A DNA stretch of 6,692 nt from JAGLHV01 sp023132075 [NCBI: bacterium] (GTDB taxonomy: Bacteria; CBDUZB01; JAGLHV01). A program made the position numbers and the translations under genes. Shown piece after piece: positions 1-6,692 of the stretch (position 1 is the first letter of the stretch; every line of letters begins with the position of its first letter). Below the pieces are notes generated by a model that saw nothing but the letters and a program-made list of their open reading frames with translations, was not told the origin of the DNA and did no database searches. Location of the stretch: the NCBI GenBank assembly GCA_023132075.1, contig JAGLYT010000090.1, positions 1 through 6,692 on the forward strand, written 5' to 3'.

Positions 1-2
1 TC

Positions 3-1733
3 TTTACGGTTCCCTTTTTTTTGCGGCAGCAAATGAAGAAAAGAATCCAACAATATACAAAGAAATATTCCTGGCGGGTTTTATCCGGAATAATGTTAGG
101 AGAGGGGAATATTCTTCCCGGAGAAATTTATCAGGATTTTATTGTCAGTGGAGTAGTGCATATTCTTGCGGTTTCCGGTCTTCATGTGGGATTGGTACTT
201 TTTATTTTTTTAGGGGTTTTTTCCCTGTTGGGGTTACCGAAAAAAAGCACTTATCTTTTAACAATTGTAATGATTTTTTTGTACGTCCAGATGACCGGTG
301 CCCGTCCTTCGGCAGTTAGAGCTTTTCTTATGGCTGCTCTGGGCTTAGGTGCGTATTTTTTTGGGCGTGATAGAAATTTGCATCACAGTCTTTATCTTTC
401 TGCTTTGATTATTCTTTTTGTTAATCCCCGTATCCTTTTTAGTATAGGTTTTCAGTTTTCCTATTTAGCAACTATCGGGATATTATATTTGTCGGGTTTA
501 ATTCGAAAGTTGCTGACTCCTTTACCCGTTTGGCTGCGCAATACGATATCTGTTTCTTTGGGCGCCCAGATTATGATATATCCTTTAATTGCTTATTATT
601 TTAATCAAATTTCATTGATAGCTCCTTTGGCTAATATTTTTGTGGTTCCTCTGGTGGGGATTATTGTTACCTTGGGATTTTCTACCTGTATTATTTCTTT
701 AGTAAGCAGTTTTTTTGCCGGCTTAATCGGTGGAGTAAATAGTTTATGTATACTTTTTTTAATAAAGGAAGCTGAATTTTTTGCTTCTTTGCCTTTGGCT
801 TCAGTTAAAGTAAGTACCCCTTCTATTTTATTTTTAGTTGTTTTTTATTCAATAATATTATGTTTAATAAATTCTAAAAACGTAAATGAAATTTTCAAAA
901 GATTCTCTTTTTTTAAATTCCGGTATTTTTTTCTTTTTGGGGTAATTATTGTGAGTTTAATATTTATTATTAAGTGTTCATTTTTTCGGTCTGCTGATTT
1001 AAAGATTGCTTTTTTATCACTTAGAAAAGGGAACAGCATATTTTTAGAATTCCCGGACGGTAAAAATATGCTTATAGGTGTGGGTGGAACATCCAAAGCA
1101 GCGGAAAGGGTTCTGATGCCATTTCTTTTAAATAAAAGGATAAAGAAAATAAATACTGTTGTGATTATGAGAGATGATCCTGTTCATACAAGAGGATTGG
1201 GTGTAATATTAAACAATTTTGAAATAAAGGAAATGGTTTTTAATAGTAAACTTGGCAGTTGGGACATACCTTTTAAAATTAGAAGAGTAAAAAGAGGAGA
1301 TTGGCTCAAAAAAGAAAAAGAACTTGCTTTTCAGGTTTTAAATCCTGAGTTTTTTAGAAACAACAGAAATGACAGTTTAGTATTACATTTGGCTTATAAA
1401 GATTTAAGTATTCTTTTTGCCGGTGATATAGGGAAAAGGGCACAAAAAAGGATAGTCAATAATTATGACTTAAAAGTTAAAATTCTTCAAATTCCTGATC
1501 AAAAAGGGGGGGGGATTTTAAGAAATTTTTTGTGGGAAATTTTCCCCGAATGTGCTATAATAACTTTTTCAGGAAAAGCGAAGACAAATTTTTTAAGGCA
1601 GCTGGAACAAATAAGTTTAGAAAAAAAAGAAACTTTAAAAATATATAGCACAAAAGAAATGGGTGCTTTGGAAATTACTACCAATGGAAAAACGTACGAA
1701 ATAAAGGGATATAGAGGTATAAAAGGACAATAA
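3..1733 (+). CDS. comEC: ComEC/Rec2 family DNA-uptake channel protein, 5'-partial, with degenerate C-terminal metallo-beta-lactamase-like domain
   Basis: ComEC forms the inner-membrane channel that passes single-stranded DNA into the cytoplasm during transformation. Residues here count the TTG at 21 as 1. The conserved competence core starts near residue 20 and contains HILAVSGLHVG (48-57), RPSAVRAFLMAAL (95-107), and PLANIFVVPLVG (202-213). About nine or ten hydrophobic segments lie between 42 and 319. A cytoplasmic metallo-beta-lactamase-like fold follows (about 326-565). No in-frame stop precedes the TTG, and the usual N-terminal OB-fold/membrane region of this roughly 700-800-residue family is missing, so the gene almost certainly begins upstream; neither TTG-21 nor ATG-33 need be the true start. 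In the C-terminal domain DVGQGD reads SLRKGN (333-338), THxDxDH reads MRDDPVH (383-389), and HHGS is replaced by DQKGG (493-497); only the late GDI (468-470) is recognisable. The channel assignment is firm; nuclease activity is unlikely. The stop abuts argB. Confidence 0.92.
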   Translation, partial: FTVPFFLRQQMKKRIQQYTKKYSWRVLSGIMLGEGNILPGEIYQDFIVSGVVHILAVSGLHVGLVLFIFLGVFSLLGLPKKSTYLLTIVMIFLYVQMTGARPSAVRAFLMAALGLGAYFFGRDRNLHHSLYLSALIILFVNPRILFSIGFQFSYLATIGILYLSGLIRKLLTPLPVWLRNTISVSLGAQIMIYPLIAYYFNQISLIAPLANIFVVPLVGIIVTLGFSTCIISLVSSFFAGLIGGVNSLCILFLIKEAEFFASLPLASVKVSTPSILFLVVFYSIILCLINSKNVNEIFKRFSFFKFRYFFLFGVIIVSLIFIIKCSFFRSADLKIAFLSLRKGNSIFLEFPDGKNMLIGVGGTSKAAERVLMPFLLNKRIKKINTVVIMRDDPVHTRGLGVILNNFEIKEMVFNSKLGSWDIPFKIRRVKRGDWLKKEKELAFQVLNPEFFRNNRNDSLVLHLAYKDLSILFAGDIGKRAQKRIVNNYDLKVKILQIPDQKGGGILRNFLWEIFPECAIITFSGKAKTNFLRQLEQISLEKKETLKIYSTKEMGALEITTNGKTYEIKGYRGIKGQ

Positions 1734-2516
1734 ATGGCAAAAAAGAGAGTTATTGTTATAAAATACGGCGGTGCTGTTTTAAAGAATGACGCTGAAAAGA
1801 AAGAGTTGATTAAGGATGTCATTTTTTTAACTAAAAATAATTTTTTCCCTGTACTGGTTCACGGCGGAGGTGTCCAGGTTACCGGAATGCTGGATGAATT
1901 GGGAATAAAATCCCGGTTTGTAAAAGGAATGAGGTATACAGATAAAAAGTCGCTGGAAATAGTAGAAATGGTTCTTTCCGCTAAAATAAATAAAAATTTA
2001 GTGGCGCTGATCAACGGGTTAAAAGGTAAAGCAGTTGGATTAAGCGGTAAAGACGGATGTATGGTTATTGCCGGAAAAGCGGGGGGAAATTTAGGATTGG
2101 TGGGGGAAGTAAAAAAAGTTGATACGGAATTATTGGAGCTTTTATTGAAAAATCGATTCATTCCCGTTATTTCTTCTATCGGAATGACTGGTGCGGGGGG
2201 AACATTAAATATTAATGCTGATATGATGGCACAGGCTATAGCTATAGCCTTGCAAGCCCAAAAGTTAATTTTTTTGACGGATGTGGAAGGGGTTATGTGT
2301 CAGGGAACGGTACTTAATAAAATAAAAGCCGATAATATTAGTAAATTGATAAAGAAAAAAGTGATTTTGGGGGGTATGATCCCTAAAGTTAAGGCAAGTA
2401 TCGGGGCAATAAAAAAAGGAGTAGGAGAATGTCGCATTGTTAATGCCCGCACTAAACATATTTTATCCTTGACGGTATTAAAGAATCAAAATAAAGGGAC
2501 AAAAATTACAAGATAA
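1734..2516 (+). CDS. argB: N-acetylglutamate kinase (arginine biosynthesis), short form lacking the N-terminal helix
   Basis: This cytoplasmic amino-acid kinase phosphorylates N-acetyl-L-glutamate with ATP, the second step of arginine synthesis. Visible motifs in order are KYGG (10-13, phosphate-binding lysine), HGGG (43-46), GMRYTD (65-70, with the arginine that contacts acetylglutamate), GLSGKDG (102-108), NINAD (159-163), LTDVEGV (181-187) and GGMIPKVKAS (213-222, catalytic-site lysine 218). The length of 260 fits the E. coli-type enzyme. Arginine-inhibited members carry about 20 extra N-terminal residues, but here the comEC TAA sits directly before ATG in the same frame, so no extension is possible. 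The glutamate of the usual C-terminal LLEIF stretch is also replaced (SLTVL, 245-249). I therefore infer weak or no arginine feedback. AAAAGGA at 1721-1727, inside comEC, serves as the ribosome site, which suggests translational coupling. NINAD and TDVEGV favour ArgB over the related LysZ. Confidence 0.96.
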   Translation: MAKKRVIVIKYGGAVLKNDAEKKELIKDVIFLTKNNFFPVLVHGGGVQVTGMLDELGIKSRFVKGMRYTDKKSLEIVEMVLSAKINKNLVALINGLKGKAVGLSGKDGCMVIAGKAGGNLGLVGEVKKVDTELLELLLKNRFIPVISSIGMTGAGGTLNINADMMAQAIAIALQAQKLIFLTDVEGVMCQGTVLNKIKADNISKLIKKKVILGGMIPKVKASIGAIKKGVGECRIVNARTKHILSLTVLKNQNKGTKITR

Positions 2517-2547
2517 TAAAAAGAAATTTCAGTAGGGGAAAAACTTT

Positions 2548-3765
2548 ATGTCATTAAAAAAAATAATTCAGCAGGATAAAAACTATGTGTTGCAGACTTA
2601 CAGTCGTAAGCCTCTTGTTTTGGTAAAGGGTAAGGGAATTTATGTCTGGGATATTGAAAATAACCGGTATTTTGATTTTTTTCCTGGTTGGGCGGTGAAT
2701 AATCTGGGACACTGTTATCCGGCAGTAGTGGATGCGATTAATAAACAGTCGAAAGATTTATTACATGTATCCAATAGTTATTATAATTTGCCGCAAACAG
2801 AGTTGGCTAAAATACTCTGTCATTTATCTTTTGCGGATAAAGTTTTTTTCTGTAATAGTGGTGCGGAAGCCAATGAATCCGCAATTAAATTGGCAAGGAA
2901 GTATGCGAAGAAGAATTCAGCGAGCAACAAATATGAGATAATTACTATGCTGGGCTCTTTTCACGGGCGGACGATGGCCGCTTTAAGTGCAACCGGACAG
3001 AAAAAATATCAACAAGGGTTTGAACCTCTTTTGAAAGGGTTTAAAAATGTTCCCTTTAATGATTTCAAAGCCTTGAAAAAAGCAATTTCCGAAAAAACCT
3101 GTGCGGTTATGTTAGAACTAATTCAGGGAGAAGGCGGGGTCAATAGTGTCAGTTTTGAATACTTAAAAAAAATACATAATCTTTGTAAGCAAAAAAAGAT
3201 TTTGTTAATCTTTGATGAGGTACAAACAGGAATAGGCAGGACGGGAAAAATGTTTGCTTATCAACATTTTGGAATCAAACCTGATATAATGACCTTGGCT
3301 AAAGCCCTGGGAGGCGGGGTTCCTATTGGGGCGATGCTTACTACTGATAAGGTAGCTTCTTCCTTTAAAGCAGGTGACCATGCTTCTACTTTTGGGGGTA
3401 ATCCGCTTGCCTGTGCAGCCGCAATAGCTGTTTTGAAGACAATAAAAGAAAAAAACATTTTAAAAAATACAATGGAAAAAGGAGATTATTTTTTTAAAAA
3501 ATTAGAAAAAATAAAAAAAGAATTTTCTTTTGTAAAAGATGTACGCGGAAAAGGTTTGATGCTGGCAATGGAATTAAATTTTGAAGGGGAAAAAATAGTC
3601 AAGGATTTTATTGCAGAGAAGGTGTTGATTAATTGTACTCAGGGGAATATCTTGAGATTTATGCCCCCTTTAACTATAAGCAAAAGAGAGATAGATGTCT
3701 TTTTAAAAACATTAAAAAATATTTTTAAACAATATGAAAAATTAGGAAAAAAAGAAAATAATTAA
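2548..3765 (+). CDS. argD: Acetylornithine aminotransferase, class III PLP enzyme
   Basis: ArgD converts N-acetylglutamate semialdehyde and glutamate to N-acetylornithine and 2-oxoglutarate, the fourth step of arginine synthesis; family members often also serve as the succinyl-diaminopimelate aminotransferase of lysine synthesis. Class III aminotransferase landmarks are in order: [12 protein letters not shown] (47-58), [10 protein letters not shown] (101-110, cofactor phosphate site), FHGRT (138-142), [12 protein letters not shown] (222-233, with the aspartate that pairs with the PLP ring nitrogen), [15 protein letters not shown] (249-263, Schiff-base lysine 252), HASTFGGNP (278-286) and LRFMPPL (369-375). 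At 405 residues it is a complete, normal-length protein. AGGGG at 2534-2538 lies nine bases before the ATG. The gene follows argB by 31 bases, so the two supply non-adjacent steps; argC, argJ and argF are not in the window. A broader GABA- or ornithine-type transaminase is the main alternative, but the argB neighbour makes ArgD far more likely. Confidence 0.95.
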   Translation: MSLKKIIQQDKNYVLQTYSRKPLVLVKGKGIYVWDIENNRYFDFFPGWAVNNLGHCYPAVVDAINKQSKDLLHVSNSYYNLPQTELAKILCHLSFADKVFFCNSGAEANESAIKLARKYAKKNSASNKYEIITMLGSFHGRTMAALSATGQKKYQQGFEPLLKGFKNVPFNDFKALKKAISEKTCAVMLELIQGEGGVNSVSFEYLKKIHNLCKQKKILLIFDEVQTGIGRTGKMFAYQHFGIKPDIMTLAKALGGGVPIGAMLTTDKVASSFKAGDHASTFGGNPLACAAAIAVLKTIKEKNILKNTMEKGDYFFKKLEKIKKEFSFVKDVRGKGLMLAMELNFEGEKIVKDFIAEKVLINCTQGNILRFMPPLTISKREIDVFLKTLKNIFKQYEKLGKKENN

Positions 3766-3770
3766 GGAGG
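3764..3770 (+). promoter_or_regulatory. Strong ribosome binding site of metK overlapping the argD stop
   Basis: AAGGAGG begins at the second base of the argD TAA and leaves six bases before the metK ATG. It is a perfect SD match, stronger than the sites before argB or argD. Ribosomes ending argD would sit on it, so coupled and efficient metK translation is expected (inference). Confidence 0.85.
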
Positions 3771-3776
3771 ATAAAA

Positions 3777-4946
3777 ATGGCAAAAAAAGATTATTTATTT
3801 ACGTCCGAGTCTGTGACAGAAGGGCATCCGGATAAAATTTGTGATCAGATTTCAGATGCGGTTTTGGATGCAATTATCGGGCAGGACTCTAAAGGGCGGG
3901 TTGCTTGTGAAACTTTTATTACGGTAGGACTGGTGGTGGTAGGAGGGGAAATTACTACCAACAGTTATGTTGATATTCAAAAACTTGTGCGAGGACTTTT
4001 GAAAAATATAGGATATACAAATGCTAAATATGGGTTTAATTATGAAACCTGTGCTGTTCTTAATGGTATCGGAACTCAGTCACCGGATATTTCCCAGGGG
4101 GTAGATATAGGAGGGGCAGGTGACCAGGGTCTGATGATTGGTTATGCCTGTAAGGAAACCGAAGAACTTATGCCTTTACCTATTATGCTGGCACATCGAT
4201 TAACCAGAAAACTGGCACAAGTGAGGAAAGAGGAAATATTAAAATATTTAGGTCCCGATGGGAAATCACAAGTAACGGTGGAATATAAGGACGGAGTTCC
4301 TTATCGGGTGGATACTGTAGTAGTATCATCGCAACACACAGAAGAAATTCTTGATTCTACGGGAAAAAGGATAACTCAAAAAGCAGTAAATGAAATTATT
4401 GAAGCAGTGGTTAAACCAATTATTGAACAACGGTTTTTGGATAAAGAAACTAAATATTTTATAAATCCTACCGGAAAGTTTGTTGTTGGCGGTCCGCAAT
4501 CAGATACAGGAATGACCGGAAGGAAAATTATCGTAGATACTTACGGGGGAATGGCTCCGCATGGCGGAGGGGCTTTTTCCGGGAAGGATCCCACTAAAGT
4601 AGACCGTTCTGCTTCTTATATGGCCAGATATATTGCTAAGAATGTTGTAGCAGCGGGAATAGCGGATAAATGTAATGTTCAATTGGCTTATGCCATTGGT
4701 GTGGTCGATCCTGTTTCAGTTATGATTGATACTGAAGAAACAGCCAAAATACCTGAAAAAAAGATAGTGGAATTAGTCAAAGAAAATTTTTCGTTAACCC
4801 CACAAGGGATAATAAATGAACTTAATTTGCGTAGGCCTATTTATTTAAAAACAGCAGCTTACGGCCATTTTGGAAGAACAGAGGAAGAATTTAGCTGGGA
4901 AAAAACGGATAAAGCAGATGTTTTACGAAAAAAGGCAGGAATATAA
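3777..4946 (+). CDS. metK: S-adenosylmethionine synthetase (methionine adenosyltransferase)
   Basis: MetK joins methionine and ATP to give S-adenosylmethionine, phosphate and pyrophosphate; it is the cell's methyl-donor source and normally works as a cytoplasmic tetramer needing magnesium and potassium. The N-terminus has the classic [11 protein letters not shown] (10-20, catalytic histidine 17). The two family signatures follow: [12 protein letters not shown] (113-124) and the P-loop-like GGGAFSGKD (263-271). [10 protein letters not shown] (97-106), [11 protein letters not shown] (230-240) and [10 protein letters not shown] (280-289) are further conserved blocks, and the protein ends in the usual YGHFGR region (362-367). 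Its 389 residues match the bacterial family, and nothing is missing. The start is fixed by a strong AAGGAGG at 3764-3770, which overlaps the argD stop. No SAM-sensing leader could fit in the 11-base gap, so any such control would act at the operon's promoter or be absent. Confidence 0.99.
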   Translation: MAKKDYLFTSESVTEGHPDKICDQISDAVLDAIIGQDSKGRVACETFITVGLVVVGGEITTNSYVDIQKLVRGLLKNIGYTNAKYGFNYETCAVLNGIGTQSPDISQGVDIGGAGDQGLMIGYACKETEELMPLPIMLAHRLTRKLAQVRKEEILKYLGPDGKSQVTVEYKDGVPYRVDTVVVSSQHTEEILDSTGKRITQKAVNEIIEAVVKPIIEQRFLDKETKYFINPTGKFVVGGPQSDTGMTGRKIIVDTYGGMAPHGGGAFSGKDPTKVDRSASYMARYIAKNVVAAGIADKCNVQLAYAIGVVDPVSVMIDTEETAKIPEKKIVELVKENFSLTPQGIINELNLRRPIYLKTAAYGHFGRTEEEFSWEKTDKADVLRKKAGI

Positions 4947-4973
4947 AAATCAAAGAAAAAGGTTAAAAATTGA

Positions 4974-6243
<1,270 letters not shown>

Positions 6244-6245
<2 letters not shown>

Positions 6246-6276
6246 AAGACAGTTAAAAGACGGTTTAAAGACAGTT
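6244..6276 (+). repeat. Three tandem 11-base units starting in the ahcY stop codon
   Basis: Three contiguous units read AAAAGACAGTT (6244-6254), AAAAGACGGTT (6255-6265) and TAAAGACAGTT (6266-6276). Units 1 and 2 differ at one base, as do units 1 and 3. The array begins within the TAA of ahcY, so it does not alter the protein. It may be a slippage-born microduplication or a binding-site cluster with about one helical turn of spacing; neither can be told from sequence alone. Confidence 0.8.
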
Positions 6277-6289
6277 GAATTGCTTGCCT

Positions 6290-6312
6290 GTCCTCCAATC
6301 TTTAAGGAGGGT
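6290..6312 (+). other. Small hairpin that would bury an SD-like GGAGG
   Basis: CCTCC (6292-6296) pairs with GGAGG (6306-6310) across a nine-base loop, and two G-T pairs extend the stem outward. No T-run follows, so it is not a good intrinsic terminator. The GGAGG arm is a perfect SD core, but the next ATG (6327) is 16 bases away and opens only 12 codons, so a regulated gene start is not supported. It may simply protect the 3' end of the operon messenger from decay. Confidence 0.4.
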
Positions 6313-6374
6313 CTCGCCAGTCTGTTATGGTGGAGTTTAAATTAGTTAAATTGGAAAAAAGATAAGACAACAGA

Positions 6375-6410
6375 TTTTTCCCCCTTTGAAGAAGGGGGTT
6401 AGGGGGATTT
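6375..6410. repeat. C5/G5/G5 palindromic intergenic element with two alternative stems
   Basis: CCCCCTT (6380-6386) can pair with AAGGGGG (6392-6398) around a five-base loop. TCCCCCT (6379-6385) can instead pair with AGGGGGA (6401-6407) around a longer loop; the two stems exclude each other. The G/C runs stand out from the AT-rich surroundings, and T-runs border the element. The layout resembles short dispersed extragenic palindromes found in many copies in some bacterial genomes, but copy number cannot be seen from this window. It could fold in RNA from either strand; the T-run after it is too weak for a confident terminator call. Confidence 0.6.
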
Positions 6411-6490
6411 TGATAAGAGAGAGTTAAAAAAATTTGGGCGAATAGTTTAAAAAGATAATCAACCATCGTTTATGACAATGAAGTAAGTAT

Positions 6491-6519
6491 TTGACTATTT
6501 GTGACAAAGTATTTATGAG
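6491..6519 (+). promoter_or_regulatory. Candidate sigma70-type promoter with an operator-like dyad in its spacer
   Basis: TTGACT (6491-6496) matches the -35 consensus at five of six bases. After a 17-base spacer, TATGAG (6514-6519) matches the -10 consensus at four of six. The spacer holds a perfect 11-base dyad, TTTGT-G-ACAAA (6498-6508), and AGTATTT recurs at 6487 and 6509. It would fire rightward, toward whatever lies beyond the window. In AT-rich DNA such matches arise often by chance, so this is tentative. Confidence 0.3.
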
Positions 6520-6542
6520 GTGTAATAAGGAAAATAAAGGCA

Positions 6543-6556
6543 AAACATATTTTTCA
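6543..6556 (+). repeat. Left copy of a short direct repeat flanking the inverted repeat
   Basis: AAACATATTT at 6543-6552, continuing into TTCAC, recurs at 6678-6687, where it continues directly into CAC. The copies begin 135 bases apart, one on each side of the large inverted repeat. It could be a target duplication or the edge of a tandem unit continuing beyond the window; at this length and composition chance is also possible. Confidence 0.4.
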
Positions 6557-6585
6557 CTAGATGCATAATTTTACCCTATGGGCAC

Positions 6586-6656
6586 GCAAAAACAAGCTAA
6601 AAATGGAAAGCTCGCTTTGCTCAGACAGTTCCATTTTTTTTAACGCTTGTTTCTGC
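6586..6656. repeat. 71-base imperfect inverted repeat, possible bidirectional terminator or small mobile repeat
   Basis: The outer arms GCAAAAACAAGC (6586-6597) and GCTTGTTTCTGC (6645-6656) pair at 11 of 12 positions. The inner arms AAAAATGGAA (6599-6608) and TTCCATTTTT (6629-6638) pair at all 10. One base separates the two arms on the left and six on the right. The central 20 bases can form only a minor AGC/GCT stem. The inner right arm runs into T8 (6634-6641), and the left arms are A-rich, so transcripts from either strand could end here. The extent exceeds a normal terminator, so an extragenic repeat element is an equal possibility. Confidence 0.6.
6599..6641 (+). terminator. Possible rho-independent terminator (inner stem plus T8)
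   Basis: A ten-base stem (6599-6608 with 6629-6638) closes a 20-base loop, and its right arm ends in a run of eight T. The stem is AT-rich apart from two G-C pairs, and the loop is large, so termination would be moderate at best. It lies about 350 bases past ahcY, yet it is the first hairpin with a T-run after the operon. Confidence 0.35.
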
Positions 6657-6677
6657 TAAAATTTGCTATATCGTTCG

Positions 6678-6689
6678 AAACATATTTCA
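6678..6689 (+). repeat. Right copy of the AAACATATTT direct repeat
   Basis: AAACATATTTCAC-like sequence matches the copy at 6543 with a two-base T deletion. The window ends three bases later, so whether the similarity continues is unknown. Confidence 0.4.
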
Positions 6690-6692
6690 CCT

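Larger units (their letters stand above)
6246..6692. other. Gene-free tail of about 450 bases after the operon
   Basis: I see no protein gene here on either strand: the longest start-to-stop runs I checked are only 12 to 25 codons and lack a properly spaced ribosome site. No tRNA or other known RNA fold is recognisable. The stretch holds the tandem 11-base units, a small hairpin, the C5/G5/G5 element, a promoter-like pair and the large inverted repeat listed separately. Their density suggests an intergenic repeat zone between the operon and the next locus. Confidence 0.75.

Noticed and set aside
845-2459. Several minus-strand open frames of 60 to 107 codons opposite comEC and argB
   Set aside because: They lie wholly or almost wholly within well-supported conserved genes, have biased composition from the opposite strand and match no recognisable family.
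1734-2516. LysZ-type (lysine pathway) kinase instead of ArgB
   Set aside because: NINAD and LTDVEGV are ArgB-like, the neighbour is argD, and no LysW carrier gene is present.
6327-6365. 12-codon open frame (MVEFKLVKLEKR) after an SD-like GGAGG
   Set aside because: The SD core is 16 bases from the ATG, too far for normal initiation. The peptide is tiny and nothing downstream suggests an attenuator.
6557-6634. 25-codon minus-strand frame through the inverted repeat
   Set aside because: It has no ribosome site before its ATG, and its codons simply read through one arm and the loop of the inverted repeat.
6586-6656. Integron attC site
   Set aside because: The arms do not end in matching RYYYAAC and GTTRRRY core sites; only a loose TTTTAAC-like string occurs, and no cassette or integrase is seen.

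Overview
The window is an AT-rich bacterial segment carrying five head-to-tail genes on the + strand, followed by about 450 bases with no gene I can support. The genes are comEC (5' end cut by the window edge), argB, argD, metK and ahcY. Gaps are 0, 31, 11 and 42 bases, with Shine-Dalgarno (SD) sequences of differing strength before the last four starts, so they look like one transcription unit. The coding strand is rich in A-runs and in G-runs (glycine codons). The protein types fit a free-living or anaerobic, uncultivated bacterial lineage: a short AhcY of the Thermotoga/archaeal kind and an ArgB close to the Thermotoga type without its N-terminal helix. Omnitrophota-like or similar candidate phyla are possible, but that is a low-confidence guess from gene style alone.

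Region by region. Bases 1-1733 encode most of a ComEC/Rec2 DNA-uptake channel. Its membrane core is well conserved, but its C-terminal metallo-beta-lactamase-like domain has lost nearly all metal-ligand motifs. Bases 1734-3765 encode N-acetylglutamate kinase and acetylornithine aminotransferase, steps 2 and 4 of arginine synthesis. Bases 3777-6245 encode S-adenosylmethionine synthetase and S-adenosylhomocysteine hydrolase, which make the methyl donor and remove its inhibitory by-product. Together the operon joins a competence-type membrane protein to two compact metabolic pairs; I see no mechanistic link between them beyond co-transcription.

Bases 6246-6692 are a non-coding tail with layered structure. 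It holds three tandem 11-base units that begin inside the ahcY stop codon, a small hairpin that would mask an SD-like sequence, and a C5/G5/G5 element with two mutually exclusive stems. Further on are a promoter-like pair with a perfect dyad in its spacer, a 71-base imperfect inverted repeat with a T8 run, and a short direct repeat on either side of that inverted repeat. This looks like an operon end plus an intergenic repeat zone. I found no convincing new defence, mobile or RNA-guided system. The most distinctive coding observation is the degenerate nuclease-like domain of ComEC, with a G9 tract where the HHGS motif should be.
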